Source: Muraenolepis orangiensis
Lineage: Eukaryota; Chordata; Actinopteri; Gadiformes; Muraenolepididae
Length of the DNA: 64,000 bases
Direction: 5' to 3'
Assembly: GCA_027704905.1 (NCBI GenBank)
Contig: CM051006.1
Span: forward strand, 2,491,876 to 2,555,875
A program made the position numbers and the translations under genes. Below are positions 1-10,830 of this stretch, piece by piece (position 1 is the stretch's first letter; each line of letters starts with the position of its first letter). The notes beneath the pieces were generated by a model that ran no database searches, had not been told where the DNA came from, and saw nothing but the letters and a program-made list of their open reading frames with translations.

Positions 1-411
1 TGGTTATTGTTGTTGACAAATCATCTCTCCTTATCATTTAAGTACTGCTGGTGCAGCACAAAGCTAAGTATATGGAGTTATGTTTGTAAGTTGTAAGTAA
101 AAACAGAAGATGCGTGTTCTGGACACAGGAATCAGCCAAGTTACCAGAGAATCTAAGTGGCGGGAGATAGACTGATACTAAGCTCAAGAACACATACAGG
201 AAAATGTTTTACTAAACTTCTTGTCGCTTTGAACAAAACACCAAGCCAGTTCATTTGTAGTAGGGTGAAATAAAACAGACCATACCTCTCCAAATCACAC
301 AAACTGTATGGATAGACTAAACAAGGGTAAGTCCTAAAACATTTTGTTAGTATTTTGATTAACTGTTCACTTAATATACAGTGGTACTGTTCATTATTTA
401 AGGAGACTCAC

Positions 412-1403
412 TGTGCAGGTTCTGAAAAATCCAGAGACTTCCTCGTTCAGATACACAGGAAGTGCATGGAGAACAGTGGTGCGCCTGGTGTGGATGTCAT
501 GGATTTCCTATTAAGATAAAAAACAGAAGTGTATATACTGAAAAGTTTACTGAACAATGTTGATTTTAAACAGTCCAATCAGAACATATGTCCACAAATA
601 ACCTCTACACATCTTTAATGCAATCAGACAAATAGCAAACACAAAGTGGACTAATTGTAAAATGTAAAAGCTCATTTGAATCATTGAAGCTGTCCAATGT
701 TAGAGGTTCAACCTACGACATGTATAATAATCTATTCACCTGTTCATCGTGGATTCGTAAAATGTCTGCCAACGCAACTGCTGTGGTCCCAGTTTTTGTC
801 GCCTTCTGTCGAAATAACGTCATCAGTCTACGAATATGGCGGTCAAGCTCTGCGTAGAAGGTGTTGGGCAGGTTCCGGTTTGTAACCATCTGGAACTCTG
901 CATACACCTACATTTAAAAACAGCATCAGGACAATACATCAACATCAATTAGTCAGTTCAACTTGGAGGATCTCTTAAACTTCTATAACGCAGCAAATAG
1001 CCGCCAAATGAGTAAGAACCACAACTTTCACTTTAAACCACACAGAATGTGCAATATGTTAACACAGGAAAAAAATATCCATATTACCACACTCTATTTT
1101 AAGAGCAGGCCAGGTCCATGAGCTCGTTCACTGGTGGGCAGGAGTTTACTATGGTCTGTCCGCGCAGGGCAAATGTGGTCTGCATCATCTTGGTAATGAG
1201 AGGCAGGTTCTTCTCAGTCTTCTTCAGTTCTTCAGCAATTGTCTGCCTCAACTGCTGAATGATGACTGAAATGTACACACGCAATCAGTATAGAGGCATG
1301 GAAGAGGGCTGTGCTGCAGTCTGTAGTGTTTAAATAACTGTATTCTGGAAGTGAAAGAAGGAGCGCACAACTTACACTGCCAGACCATATCGGAACAAGC
1401 CAC
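412..1403 (-). pseudogene. SAMD3-like gene fragment, copy 1 (four exons, frame broken)
   Basis: Minus-strand exons read from splice signals: 1376-1403 (28 bp), 1088-1265, 740-907 and 412-507. Each has a pyrimidine-rich AG acceptor and a GT donor (for example GCAGT|gtaagt, CATTTCAG|TCATC, CTTAATAG|GAA). The translation gives the family blocks QQLRQTIAEELKKTEKN and NSCPPVNELMD, then AEFQMVTNRNLPNTFYAELD with ALADILRIHDEQ, then RRTTVLHALPVYLNEEVSGF. This order matches multi-copy fish proteins annotated as sterile alpha motif domain-containing protein 3-like. Their function is unknown to me. In the 1088-1265 exon the WPALK motif is present but one base out of frame, and the running frame stops at TAA just after NELMDLACS. 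Copy 2 has the same defect. The final exon lies off the window. The N-terminal part usual in the family is not seen, although a possible 28-bp exon sits at 2084-2111 (donor GCATG|gtaagt). It is probably non-functional unless spliced unusually. Confidence 0.7.
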
Positions 1404-1760
1404 CTGAAGGGAAAAAAAATGACAAAGTTTAGACCTCCATCAACAACATTCAAACCAGAATTACTTACAACTCAATATAACAAAAAGTTCATTACTATTA
1501 GCTTACAAAAACATGACCATGGAATACAGAATACACAACACTGCTGTGCGGTCGGAAACCTAGGCTGTAAAAGCCAGCTGGCTAGCTAATGACCAGCTAG
1601 CCATAAGTTATCCCTTACACGTGTTCTAACCACCATGAATGGAAGGAAACCACGTGCTCGAAATTTTAACACCGTTTTGGGCTTCGGTTTGGTTTAGATA
1701 GTAAAAGTTAGTAACCAGAGTTAGCTCTTAAAAACAAGATTCATTTTCCCATAACCTGAA

Positions 1761-1830
1761 TACATTTACATTACATTTAGGGCATTTGTCAGACGCTTTT
1801 ATCCAAAGCGACTTACAAAGAGTACAATTG
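1761..1830. repeat. Short dispersed fish repeat inside the TIR element
   Basis: The motif ttacatttagggcatttgtc followed by tccaaagcgacttacaa is a very common dispersed sequence in teleost genomes and seems to be a SINE or MITE tail. It recurs at 58951-59020 because the surrounding element is duplicated. It sits in an intron of the SAMD3-like fragment. Confidence 0.5.
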
Positions 1831-2119
1831 TTGAAGACAGCAATATATCTCCGTGGTGCATAAAGATAAGAAAAAGAGTAGGTTTCAAGCATTCCTGCTG
1901 AATAGTGCAACGTTATATGAGCCTCATGTGCTCTGCACTACACCAACATGCGAGACTAGCGAGAACAATTGAGCGAAATTATATTTTTAAGTCAGGTAGA
2001 TTAAATGAGCAGAAATAACTAACTATAATTGGTATAATGTATGTGATGTATCTATTAATTAATTAATACTTTAAGTAACTTACCATGCACTTTGGACAAG
2101 ATCTTGGAGTTCTTCAACG

Positions 2120-2345
2120 CGGTTGGGGGGAGGAGAGCAAATGATCGCGGTGGAGTGGTGTGGAGTGGGGGAGGGGGGTGGAGCGAATCAAATGGGGGTG
2201 GGGGGTGGGTTGAAACCGCCCGTCAAGGGGAGAGGGGGGGAGGGGCGTGTTGCTGAAACAGTTCATGGAGGGGGGAGGGGCGTGTTGCTGAAACAGTTCA
2301 TGGAGGGGGGAGGGGCGTGTTGCTGAAACATCGTCTGACCCTCAA
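2120..2345. repeat. G-rich stretch with a 36-bp tandem repeat (about 2.5 copies)
   Basis: Runs of GGGGGG alternate with gcgtgttgctgaaacagttc at a 36-bp period (2242-2330). It lies in the non-coding right half of the TIR element and recurs at about 59428-59516 in copy 2, with a few bases missing. It is potentially quadruplex-forming. Confidence 0.7.
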
Positions 2346-3150
2346 GGGTGGCGACTAGACCAATGTGTGCGTTCATGCAGCTTTTCCGCTGGTAAGGTTT
2401 CCACGGCTAAAACCTTGCCGCCACACCATACATTTGATAATAAAGAATAGGGCTGTCAAGGTTAATGCGTTACTAACGCGTCGCCGTTAACGCCCCCCCC
2501 CGTTCGGACCTGAAGTCCCGCCGCCACCCTCCCCCCCCACCCCCACCGCTGGCCATCGCGACCTGAATCCCCCCCCCGTCTGACACCCATGAGATCAATT
2601 CCACAGGAATCACTGCTTCCATGAGTATATACCACACACCCAACCCCAGATAAATGCCAGAAGAACCCATGCCTGTGGATTAAAGACCAAAGATCGTACC
2701 TCTTGTCTTGTGTTCTGACCGACACGAGTGCGAGTGCGCGCGATATACAGAGTCATCATATACAGTCCTTTAAAGTCCTCCCCAATACCCACTATGATGT
2801 TACTGACATCAGACACATGAATGTTGAAACAATAGAAATCAGTGGAATTTATCATTTTGAATATGTAATTACTTAATTATTTAAATTATTTTATTTTATT
2901 TTATTATTATTATATATTATTATATTATTATAATTATGATTTAATTATTTAATTATCGTGCTTAAGTTATGCTTTTAAGTTATGCTTACTTAATACACAA
3001 ATAGTTCAAGTCAATCAAGTTAATCAATCAAGTTAAGTTGCAGTTACTCAAAAAAGGACGACAAGTCACACGAACTCAACATTTTTGAGTTCGTAGAACT
3101 TTTTTGAAACTTTGAGTACACACTACTTAATCTATTTGATTACTTTGAAC
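2340..3150. other. Right-hand non-coding part of TIR element copy 1
   Basis: It contains a C-rich tract (2488-2575), an open stretch on the minus strand from about 2855 to 2610 that begins MINSTDFYCFNIHVSDVSN, an AT-rich run (2868-2957), and a subterminal palindrome around gaactcaacatttttgagttc (3078-3098). The open stretch could be a first exon ending at GAG|gtacg, but nothing in it is recognisable. I see no other gene. Confidence 0.4.
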
Positions 3151-3342
3151 ATTCGGGTTTACAGTGCATGTGAGGTACTGGATTCAGACAAGTACCGGAT
3201 AAAATGCAGTAAGAGACAGACGGACAGGATCATTGGCTTTGTGATGCTGGGAGAATGGGGTAGTAAATGAACAGTGATCAATTCCCCCTCATTTTACCAG
3301 CATTCAGTTTTGATAAATCTTTCAGAAGCAAAAGTCTGGCAT

Positions 3343-4004
3343 TAGGGCTGTTGTTCCAACTGTTGTTCTCTGGTCATGTAGCACCAGTTCTCTAGGGCTG
3401 TTGTTCCAACTGTTGTTCTCTGGTCATGTAGCACCAGTTCTCTAGGGCTGTTGTTCCAACTGTTGTTCTCTGGTCATGTAGCACCAGTTCTCTAGGGCTG
3501 TTGTTCTAACTGTTGTTCTCTGGTCATGTAGCACCAGTTCTCTAGGGCTGTGGTTCTAACTGTTGTTCTCTGGTCATGTAGCACCAGTTCTCTAGGGCTG
3601 TTGTTCCAACTGTTGTTCTCTGGTCATGTAGCACCAGTTCTCTAGGGCTGTTGTTCCAACTGTTGTTCTCTGGTCATGTAGCACCAGTTCTCTAGGGCTG
3701 TTGTTCCAACTGTTGTTCTCTGGTCATGTAGCACCAGTTCTCTAGGGCTGTTGTTCCAACTGTTGTTCTCTGGTCATGTAGCACCGTTCTCTAGGGCTGT
3801 TGTTCCAACTGTTGTTCTCTGGTCATGTAGCACCAGTTCTCTAGGGCTGTTGTTCCAACTGTTGTTCTCTGGTCATGTAGCACCAGTTCTCTAGGGCTGT
3901 TGTTCTAACTGTTGTTCTCTGGTCATGTAGCACCAGTTCTCTAGGGCTGTGGTTCTAACTGTTGTTCTCTGGTCATGTAGCACCAGTTCTCTAGGGCTGT
4001 TGTT
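3343..4004. repeat. 50-bp minisatellite, about 13 copies
   Basis: The unit runs from ctagggctgttgttccaact through gttgttctctggtcatgtag to caccagttct. Copies are nearly identical. One lacks a base (around 3785), and variants ttgttctaac and tggttctaac occur in the same order in two places, which indicates block duplication. Confidence 0.95.
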
Positions 4005-5190
4005 ATTCTTTAGTCGTGTACACGACGACGCACATCTTACCCTCACTCCATCTTGGAGTAAGATTTAGCATCTGCACTGAGCCTCGCTCCAGAGACACAC
4101 AGACCATTGGCAACTACTGCAGGCTTTTTCACACTATGTCCCTAATGCAGACTTAGTAGGATAGGTTGAAATGCGTCAAAGTTCCATTTCAATGAGCACT
4201 CCTCTGAGCCCTAGCTCTCATCCACAATGCAACATGTTTCTGATCAAATGTCAGGAGACGAGGAGGAACTGTAGGTTCAGGTCTTCTCTCAGTATGACAT
4301 GAGGGGATTGTCTGACATTCTGTGTTGACACGAAAAATGACAGCTTACAAAACTCAACCAAGCGACTCTCTGTATTAAAACGTGCACATTCCAGTATTTG
4401 TTATGTTCTTACAAAAAACACAGCAAACTCCATAATGAGTTCAGTCCAGACTGAGATAGCCCTGTCCAGTTTACACCCCGACCCAATAAATCACAAAATG
4501 CTCCCATACCTATAGAGATGTTTCAATGTTCACACACCCAAGTACAAGCATATCTACAGGTAGGAAAGCCTAAGGTAGTAGAACAAGCAAGTGGCTGCAT
4601 ATTAATGACAAGGTAAATAATAGAGGCCGTTATGCACGGCATTGCACAGCATTTCTGTTTTCTAGTCCAGTTTTGATAATGAGGTCTCCAGCTCTCCTCT
4701 GACTCTTTGTAGTCCATGGATGTAAAACATTGACATTACCATGTTGTCTAGTCTGTTGAGGATATAAAAGAAACATCAACTTATTTACATACAGGCATGA
4801 TCTCATTTAAATGCCTGTTGGAGTGACTTTTAGCTAAATAAAAGCATTGATGACACAAGCTATGAGCGGCATAACCATCAGACACTGCTGCCTGAACAAA
4901 CCCTCCTCCCCCTCCACACCTGCAGGAGTGTACTTCCATACGGTAGGAGAGGTGATTCAAAGTGGCAGAAGGGTACCAAACCTTGGCTAATGGCGCTATA
5001 AACCTATTTATATAAATCCTCGGGGCCAGACATGCGGGCGGGGCCCTGGGAGAAGGTCTGGTGTCAAGGGGCCCGAGCCCCGACCCAGGGGACCGGTCTC
5101 CAGGTTTCCTCCAGGTTGCCTGCACCCAGATCTCCCTGGTACTTTGGTCCGCCGGATGACGCAAATCTTACTCCGAGAGATAAGGTGGTT
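4005..5190. other. No gene recognised
   Basis: Unique-looking sequence without recognisable coding, RNA or transposon signatures. A GC-rich piece with clustered CpG lies at about 5020-5165, just left of an LTR fragment. Short open frames here lack homology that I can see. Confidence 0.5.
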
Positions 5191-5195
5191 TTTCA

Positions 5196-5267
5196 CAGTA
5201 TATCTTAAATAGATAGATAGAGATAAGTTAGTTATATCACTTTATCTCTTATATAGGTAGATAGGTA
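5196..5267. repeat. Degenerate (TAGA)n microsatellite
   Basis: Irregular tagatagatagagataag and taggtagataggtagtag tracts abut the truncated end of the LTR fragment. A related tatctatctaatagagata tract lies just beyond its other end (5521-5590). Confidence 0.8.
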
Positions 5268-5509
5268 GTAGACAGGCGAGTGGTCCGGGATGGACAAGGG
5301 GTCTGGATACCGGGAGGTCGGAGTAATGATTCCATCCAGAGAGTACAAAGTACGAAGAAGTACGACCTAGCCCCGAAGTACCGAGACGCCAGGGTATATA
5401 TACACCCAGGTGAGGTGATTATCATTATCGGTAATTCCAGAGGTGTGTGGGTGTGCCACCAAAGCCCGCACCTTGGCCACGCCCCCTGTCACCCACCGTA
5501 ACTGTGACA
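5268..5509 (-). mobile_element. Ty3/Gypsy LTR fragment, minus strand, 3'-truncated
   Basis: Read on the minus strand it starts TGTCACAGTTACGGTGGGTG, followed by a ggggcgtggcc block, a TATA-like tgggtgtatatataccc and the tatccagacccc block. This is the order seen in the 5' LTR at 26632-27082 and the solo LTR at 55041-55467. It breaks off in the ctgtctactacc repeat at about 5268, so the polyadenylation end is missing. No internal region is attached. Confidence 0.85.
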
Positions 5510-6875
5510 AAAACAACCTTATCTCTATCTATCTAATAGAGATATAGTATGAAAACTGTTGATCTCTATCTATCCACATACATAGAGATCAGGCTGAAAG
5601 CAGCAAAGTTTCACTATTTAATTGTCACGGCGCCAAAGCTGTTTCCTGTTGGACTCTGTACTGTACAGATAGGACGGTCCAGGGCAGTGCTACAGGGGCT
5701 AAGGTCATCTCCCGGGACAAAGGTACTGAGTTTGATTCCCCAATATCAGCAATCCTCACTGATGCATCTTAATGACAGAAAGAAAACACATCACTGTAAG
5801 TCTTTGGAGGAAAGCGTCCACTGAATGACCTCCATAGGAGAAGGTAGGATTGGTGAACCCATCTGAACACAGCAGCAGCAGCAGCGCTCAGAGACTCCGG
5901 CTGGAGTTAATTCCAGCCGTGCTGCTGTGACTTTTTGGATCCATATGGAATTTATGATTTGTTTGGGGGGGCTAGCGGGGCTTGCGCATCGGATGGGCGG
6001 ACTCAGGAGCTCCCGTGGCAGGGCGAGGCTAGAGGCAACCGCCTCCCTCCTCCTCACCCCATCTACATCACTCTCCCGCCCCCCCCCCCTATCCTAACTG
6101 AGCCATGAATGTCAGCGCAGCAACACAGCAGCCGTATACAATGTTTATTTCTCCACTGGGTTTCTCTCAAGCTCACACCGATATGCTCCAATTGGTCTGG
6201 ACTTGTTGGGGGAGGGAAAACACAACGTATTGTTATTTTACTATGAATTAAACTGTCAAGATCGCTTGGATGTGAAACTCATGCCTCAAAACACTGGGGG
6301 GAAAATAACAAGAGAAAGTAAACGTTTTACTATGAATTCAACCGGACCAGAGACGGTTTGGCACCACCGTCCTTCTGGCATATGAGTGCTGGATCCGTCT
6401 GTTGGGTTTGTACGTTGTGGTTCTCTGGCTCACGGACATGGAGGGGGGGGGGGGGTCTTGGGTGTGGGCCCATGTTCTGATTGGTTGTTGTTGTTGTTGT
6501 CTGTTGTGTTTAATTTCAATGATGATGTCATAATGGCCATCTGACATAGGAGTCCATAGGAGCTGATACCTGAGTGGTGGTGCGTTTGTGTGCGTCAGGG
6601 AAAACAAGCTTCCCCCACGTCACGCTATTATGTGCTCAGGGTAACCCGGGTACCACTGGACTCACATCAGCAGGAACTCTACATGGTGATTGGCTGATCC
6701 TTAATGCATAGGGAGGGGACAGGCGAGGGTTTGAACCCCCGGCATTGAGGTTAGCCAACGGTGGAGGAGGGTTCTGTAATCACCCATTGGACACAAGGTG
6801 GTTCTCCTGTGGTACGTGGGTAGAGGTTTATATTAACAGATAATGCACCATAATGTAGTACACCCCGACAGACAC
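5510..6875. other. No gene recognised; a few simple repeats
   Basis: It holds a degenerate tRNA-like SINE trace near 5690-5745, a short (CAG)n near 5870-5886, a C-run at about 6077-6090, a G-run near 6441-6453 and (GTT)n at 6481-6500. No open frame with recognisable content was found. Confidence 0.5.
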
Positions 6876-6925
<50 letters not shown>

Positions 6926-6940
6926 CACACACACACGCAC

Positions 6941-7034
<94 letters not shown>

Positions 7035-7037
7035 ACT
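6876..7037. repeat. (AC)n microsatellite
   Basis: About 160 bp of nearly pure AC with a few CGC interruptions. Apparent open frames on both strands are repeat artefacts. Confidence 0.98.
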
Positions 7038-7204
7038 CAGGGTTAGGGGGCATCTGTCTCTAGGATACCTACCTGTGGACTTTAGAAATTCGAACCCAGT
7101 ATATTTTGTCTGGTAGTCAAACCCTAACTGCTAGACAATACAGTCCCAATACCCTTACCAGTGCATTACAACTGACCAATCATACCTCTCCATCTCGGTA
7201 TCAG

Positions 7205-7790
7205 TGTGTAAAAGATACAAGATATTTATTTGCCATTTGTAACAATACATTGGATTGCGTACTCCCCATTCCCTCCCACAGTATACATCTCCAAAAACAA
7301 TACCATAAAAATAATATATACAATAAAACAACAGCAAAGTGACTGATAGATGGTATGAACATCTGTTGAAAAATATTTAAAAGCATTTAAAGTGCCAGTA
7401 GTGCAGCAGCATCATGAATACAGAATACAGAATACAGTGCAGTACAGTGCAGTAGCTGTAATGTGTCCAGAAAGTCCAGCAAAGTATGTAAGTGTAATGT
7501 TAATGACATGTTATGAAAGTGAAAGTGGCAGCACTCAGCAGTTCAGTAGGCGCACTGCCTGTGGATAACAAATATCCTTAAAGCTGGTAGTCCTTGGACT
7601 GATTCTGCTCAACCCTCTGCGGCAACCAAACGGTAGGGGGAGAAGAGATGGTGCCCAGGCTGATGGTGGAGTGGGGGCCCCGGTGGCTCCTGAAGTCCAC
7701 GATGAGCTCCTTAGACTTGCTGACATTCAGTGCGAGGCTGTTGTCCTCACACCATCACGTCCGCTGGACTACCTCATCTTGCCTGTGTGT
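7205..7790 (-). mobile_element. CR1/L2-type LINE, 3' end fragment
   Basis: Minus strand. The 3' UTR and terminal motif (gatacaagatatttatttgc on the plus strand, about 7213-7350) are shared with copies at 14844 and 41754. The reverse transcriptase C-terminal tail reads LPFGCRRGLSRISPRTTSF then KDICYPQAVRLLNC (about 7535-7640). An upstream piece around 7640-7790 reads WCEDNSLALNVSKSKELIVD, the block after the catalytic domain. It is 5'-truncated with an internal deletion, and cannot be functional. Confidence 0.8.
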
Positions 7791-8345
7791 GTGTGTGTGT
7801 GTATGTGTGTGTATTTTGTTTTCATTGTACTGGCAGAATGTGTGTGTTTCCTCCTCCACTGTCGGTTCACATTTAACTGCTGTATTGAACATCAATAGGT
7901 GACTGTCCAAATCAATTGGAAATTTCATGAATAAAATTACATAAATGATTGAAGCCCTGCCAGGCGAGGGGCATCTCTCCAGCGGCCGCCTGGAGGAAGT
8001 AGCTCTTAAATGGAAGGTGATGTTAGGAACTGTTTGTTTTTATAGGAATGTACGATACAAAAATTATAGCCATAGCCCTTTGCCAATAAGGTACTCTTTT
8101 AAAAGAGGATGTGTAAAGTAAAACTCTTTTCTGTCCGCAAATGGAGATCACTATTCATGAAAGTAATAGAACACACGCATTCTTCTATTTAATGCATTTC
8201 TTCTGCATATTATGCTTATTTTACTATAGCCAAATAAGCAGTGAGTGAAAATTGTTTGTTATTAGGAAGTTTGAGAGAGAATAAGCCATTTGGAGAATGC
8301 TTTAATCCAAAACGTCGGACAAAGTGTCTGACAAAGTGTCTTACA
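7791..8345. other. No gene recognised
   Basis: It begins with a short (GT)n (7783-7813), then AT-rich unique sequence. No coding or transposon signature was recognised. Confidence 0.5.
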
Positions 8346-8348
8346 ATC

Positions 8349-8516
8349 GGAAATGGAACCCCTAACCCTGGCAGTGCTAATGCCTTGCTCTACCAGTTGA
8401 ACTAGACAGGGAATGGAACCCCTAACCTTTGCAGTGCTAATGCCTTGCTCTACCAATTGAACTAGACAGGGAATGGAACCCCTAACCCTGGCAGTGCTAA
8501 TGCCTTGCTATACAAA
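8349..8516 (-). repeat. 60-bp tandem repeat of a tRNA-like SINE head, about 2.8 copies
   Basis: On the minus strand each unit reads gttcaactggtagagcaagg followed by gggttaggggttccattcc, resembling the A and B boxes of a tRNA-derived SINE promoter. The unit recurs at 60-bp spacing, so the SINE head has been tandemly amplified. It is not a tRNA gene: no acceptor stem or cloverleaf is formed. Confidence 0.65.
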
Positions 8517-8539
8517 TGATGGCGTGTAAAGAGCATGAA

Positions 8540-9260
8540 GAGGACACCCCAGCAGGGGATCGAACCCGGTACCTCTACTACTTCACACACAAGTTAATTC
8601 AAGTGTCTCATGTGACATTAAAACACACCGAGCATTGCAGCTCTTGCGTTGCCCCCACAGCGCACCATTAGGCAGATGAATAAAACAATGATGACACTTT
8701 TTTAACTATTTTGTTCACTGAATAATCCGCTTCTGTTCTGGGTTATCTGTATCTTCTGTGACTAAGCAGGGGATCTTAATTACATCAGGCAGCCAGAGAA
8801 CCAGTGAAGCAAAAGGCAACAGCAGAAGAACAGCGCCCACACCTCCTCGTCTCCTAACATGAGACCGGTGCTCAGGAGGTGAACACGGGCCTCCTGGAAG
8901 CATCCTTATTGGATGATGAGTCAAACCATTTGAGCCCATCATCTAATTAAGAGGATGATGCAGTGCTAATCTCTTGTTTGTGATTACTTTAGATTAGTTT
9001 GACAAATCACCAAACATCTCGGCACCCTTTCTCAAAGGGAAGTGACATATATAAAGAATGTTAATGGCTTTGTTTTCTGTTCACTTTTTAGCTTTTCCCT
9101 TTGTCTTGATAAACAACCGTTAAAAGGATTTAATGGCAGTTGGAAGATTCTAAATTCAGATTCTGTGTTTCAGAATGATGATGGAAACTAGATTGAGAAA
9201 TGGTACGATATGTACGGTATGATTTGTACATTTTTGGATGGGTGTGGACGTCAGGTCCAT
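8540..9260. other. No gene recognised; possible conserved non-coding stretch
   Basis: Apart from a minus-strand tRNA-like B-box (ggggatcgaacc at about 8555), this is unique AT-rich sequence. 8990-9170 has the look of conserved regulatory DNA, being AT-rich with TAAT-type cores and lacking repeats, but this is only an impression. Confidence 0.35.
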
Positions 9261-9261
9261 G

Positions 9262-9325
9262 AAGCTACTGTGTGTGTGTACATTTATGTGTCCAATAAAG
9301 AGGATTCAATCCTCCAGATTTAGTA
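9262..9325 (+). mobile_element. SINE 3' tail
   Basis: The end atgtgtccaataaagaggat then tcaatcctcc matches the 3' end of the SINE at 22313-22552. Only the tail is present here. Confidence 0.6.
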
Positions 9326-9399
9326 TTGCTGTGCTCAGCTTCAACCTCATCTCTATCTATCTATTAGTGATATAGTGTGAAAAACAATATTATATCTAT

Positions 9400-9540
9400 C
9401 TATTTGAGTACTATTCTATCTTGTTAATAGTATAGTATTGAGTAGCATAGTATTTCATTGTTTAGAGTATAACATAGTATAGTATTGTTGTTTAAATTCA
9501 TACTGCAGGAGGGAATGGGGAATGAGCATTCCATGTAGTG
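9400..9540 (+). repeat. Degenerate (TATAG)n and LINE 3' remnant
   Basis: Irregular tagtatagtatt runs are followed by aaattcatactgcaggaggg and aatggggaatgagcattcc. The same pair of motifs is found at 55503-55680. This is the 3' UTR of the LINE family whose minus-strand copies lie at 7205 and 14844. Confidence 0.55.
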
Positions 9541-9572
9541 TGAATAACGGCTGCAGTTGTTCCCAGTTGTTT

Positions 9573-10034
9573 GAGGGGTTAGGGGGTTAGGGGTAAGGAG
9601 GGTAAGGAGGGTAAGGAGGGTAAGGAGGGTAAGGAGGTTAGGGGGTTAGGGGGTTAGGGCTAAGGAGGTTAAGGGGTTTGGGGTTGGAGGTTAGGGGGTT
9701 AGGGGGTTAGGGGGTTAGGGGGTTAGGGGGTAAGGGGGTAAGGAGGTTAGGGGGTTTGGAGTTGGAGGTTAAGGGGTTAGGGGGTTCGGGGGTAAGGAGG
9801 TTAGGGGGTTAGGTGGTTAGGTGGTTAGGGGGTTAGGGGGTTAGGGGGTTAGGGGGTTAGGGGGTTAGGGGGTTCGGGGGTTGGGAGGTTAAGGGGTAAG
9901 GAGGTTTGGGGGTTTAGGGGACAAGGAGGTTAGGGGTTTGGAGATGGAGGTTAGGGGGTTCGGGGGGTTGGGTGGTTAGGGGGTAAGGAGGTTAGGAGGT
10001 TAGGGGGTTTGGGTTGGAGGTTAGGGGGTTATCC
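9573..10034. repeat. Telomere-like G-rich repeat block 1 (TTAGGGGG)n
   Basis: Irregular repeats of ggttaggg, ggtaaggagg and gtttggggttggagg on the plus strand, rich in GGG and GGGGG runs. The 8-bp core TTAGGGGG differs from the vertebrate telomere unit by two extra G. Block 2 (10261-10830) repeats the same higher-order sequence of variants. Confidence 0.9.
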
Positions 10035-10260
10035 GTCTCTCCCTACCTCACACCAACGGGGGACGAAAGAGCCTCCGAGGATGATTGATAAAGACACTTA
10101 AAACCTGTGTGGTCCCACTGTGTCCCCCCCTGCCTCCCCCCAGCCCTCCCCCATCACACTCACTCAGACTGAGGGGTCATGGCCTGGAAGACGGATGGAG
10201 GGATGGAGGCAGGTTGAGGGGGGAGGATGGAGAAGCATGGCCCCTATCAGAGCTAGGGTT
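10035..10260. other. Spacer between two G-rich blocks
   Basis: Mixed unique and C-rich sequence of about 225 bp. No coding signature. It may be unique DNA caught between duplicated halves of the array. Confidence 0.5.
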
Positions 10261-10830
10261 AGCAGGTTAGGGGGTTCGGGGTTAGGAGGTTAGGAGGTTC
10301 AGGGGGTTAGGAGGTTAGGGGTTAGGGGGTTCGGGGATAGAGGGTTAGGGGGTTTGAGGGGTTAGGGGTAAGGAGGGTAAGGAGGGTAAGGAGGTTAGGG
10401 GGTTAGGGGGTTAGGGCTAAGGAGGTTAAGGGGTTTGGGGTTGGAGGTTAGGGGGTTAGGGGGTAAGGAGGTTAGGGGGTTTGGAGTTGGAGGTTAGAGG
10501 GTTAGGGGGTTTGGGGGTAAGGAGGTTAGGGGGTTAGGGGGTTAGGTGGTTAGGTGGTTAGGTGGTTAGGGGGTTAGGGGGTTAGGGGGTAAGGGAGTAA
10601 GGCGGTTAGGGGGTTCGGGGGTTGGGTGGTTAGGGGGTAAGGAGGTTAGGAGGTTAGGGGGTTTGGGTTGAAGGTTAGGGGGTTAGGAGGTTAGGAGGTT
10701 AGGAGATTAGGGAGCTCAGGGGTTAGGGGGGTTAGGAGGTTAGGAGGTTAGGGGGTTAGGGGGTTAGGGGGTTAGGGGGTTTGGGTTGGAGGTTAGGGAG
10801 TTTGGGGGATTGGGGGATGTGGACATTGAG
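10261..10830. repeat. Telomere-like G-rich repeat block 2
   Basis: Same composition as block 1. The variant string ggggtaaggagggtaaggag then ttagggctaaggaggttaag appears in both blocks (about 9590-9680 and 10368-10440), so one block arose by duplication of the other. Confidence 0.9.

Larger units (their letters stand above)
1..3166 (-). mobile_element. TIR element carrying a SAMD3-like gene, copy 1 (left end outside window)
   Basis: This segment matches 57195-60352 almost base for base; by eye I find about four substitutions and a few 1-4 bp indels. The match ends exactly at the terminal motif ATTCGGGTTTACAGTG (3151-3166). The flanks then differ completely: CATGTGAGG here, TAGCAAAG in the other copy. 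The reverse complement of that motif, CACTGTAAACCCGAAT, pairs with the left terminus seen in copy 2. The near identity with a sharp stop at the TIR points to recent transposition rather than ordinary segmental duplication. The left terminus and last exon lie before base 1. The base pair after this right end is CA, not TA, so the target-site duplication cannot be confirmed for this copy. Confidence 0.75.

Noticed and set aside
1728..1910. Cysteine-containing 60-residue minus-strand frame (CTLCKSLWIKASDKCPKC)
   Set aside because: It is the antisense reading of a widespread dispersed fish repeat and occurs again in the duplicated copy; the zinc-finger look is accidental.
2462..2855. Minus-strand frames of 65-87 codons in TIR element copy 1 as a transposase
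   Set aside because: Glycine-rich reading of C-rich DNA with no catalytic motif. The MINSTDF frame could be an exon but shows no transposase features.
3343..4004. CRISPR-like array (regular repeats)
   Set aside because: Repeats are contiguous with no unique spacers, and the genome is a vertebrate. The same applies to the arrays at 33771, 38179, 39566 and 53854.
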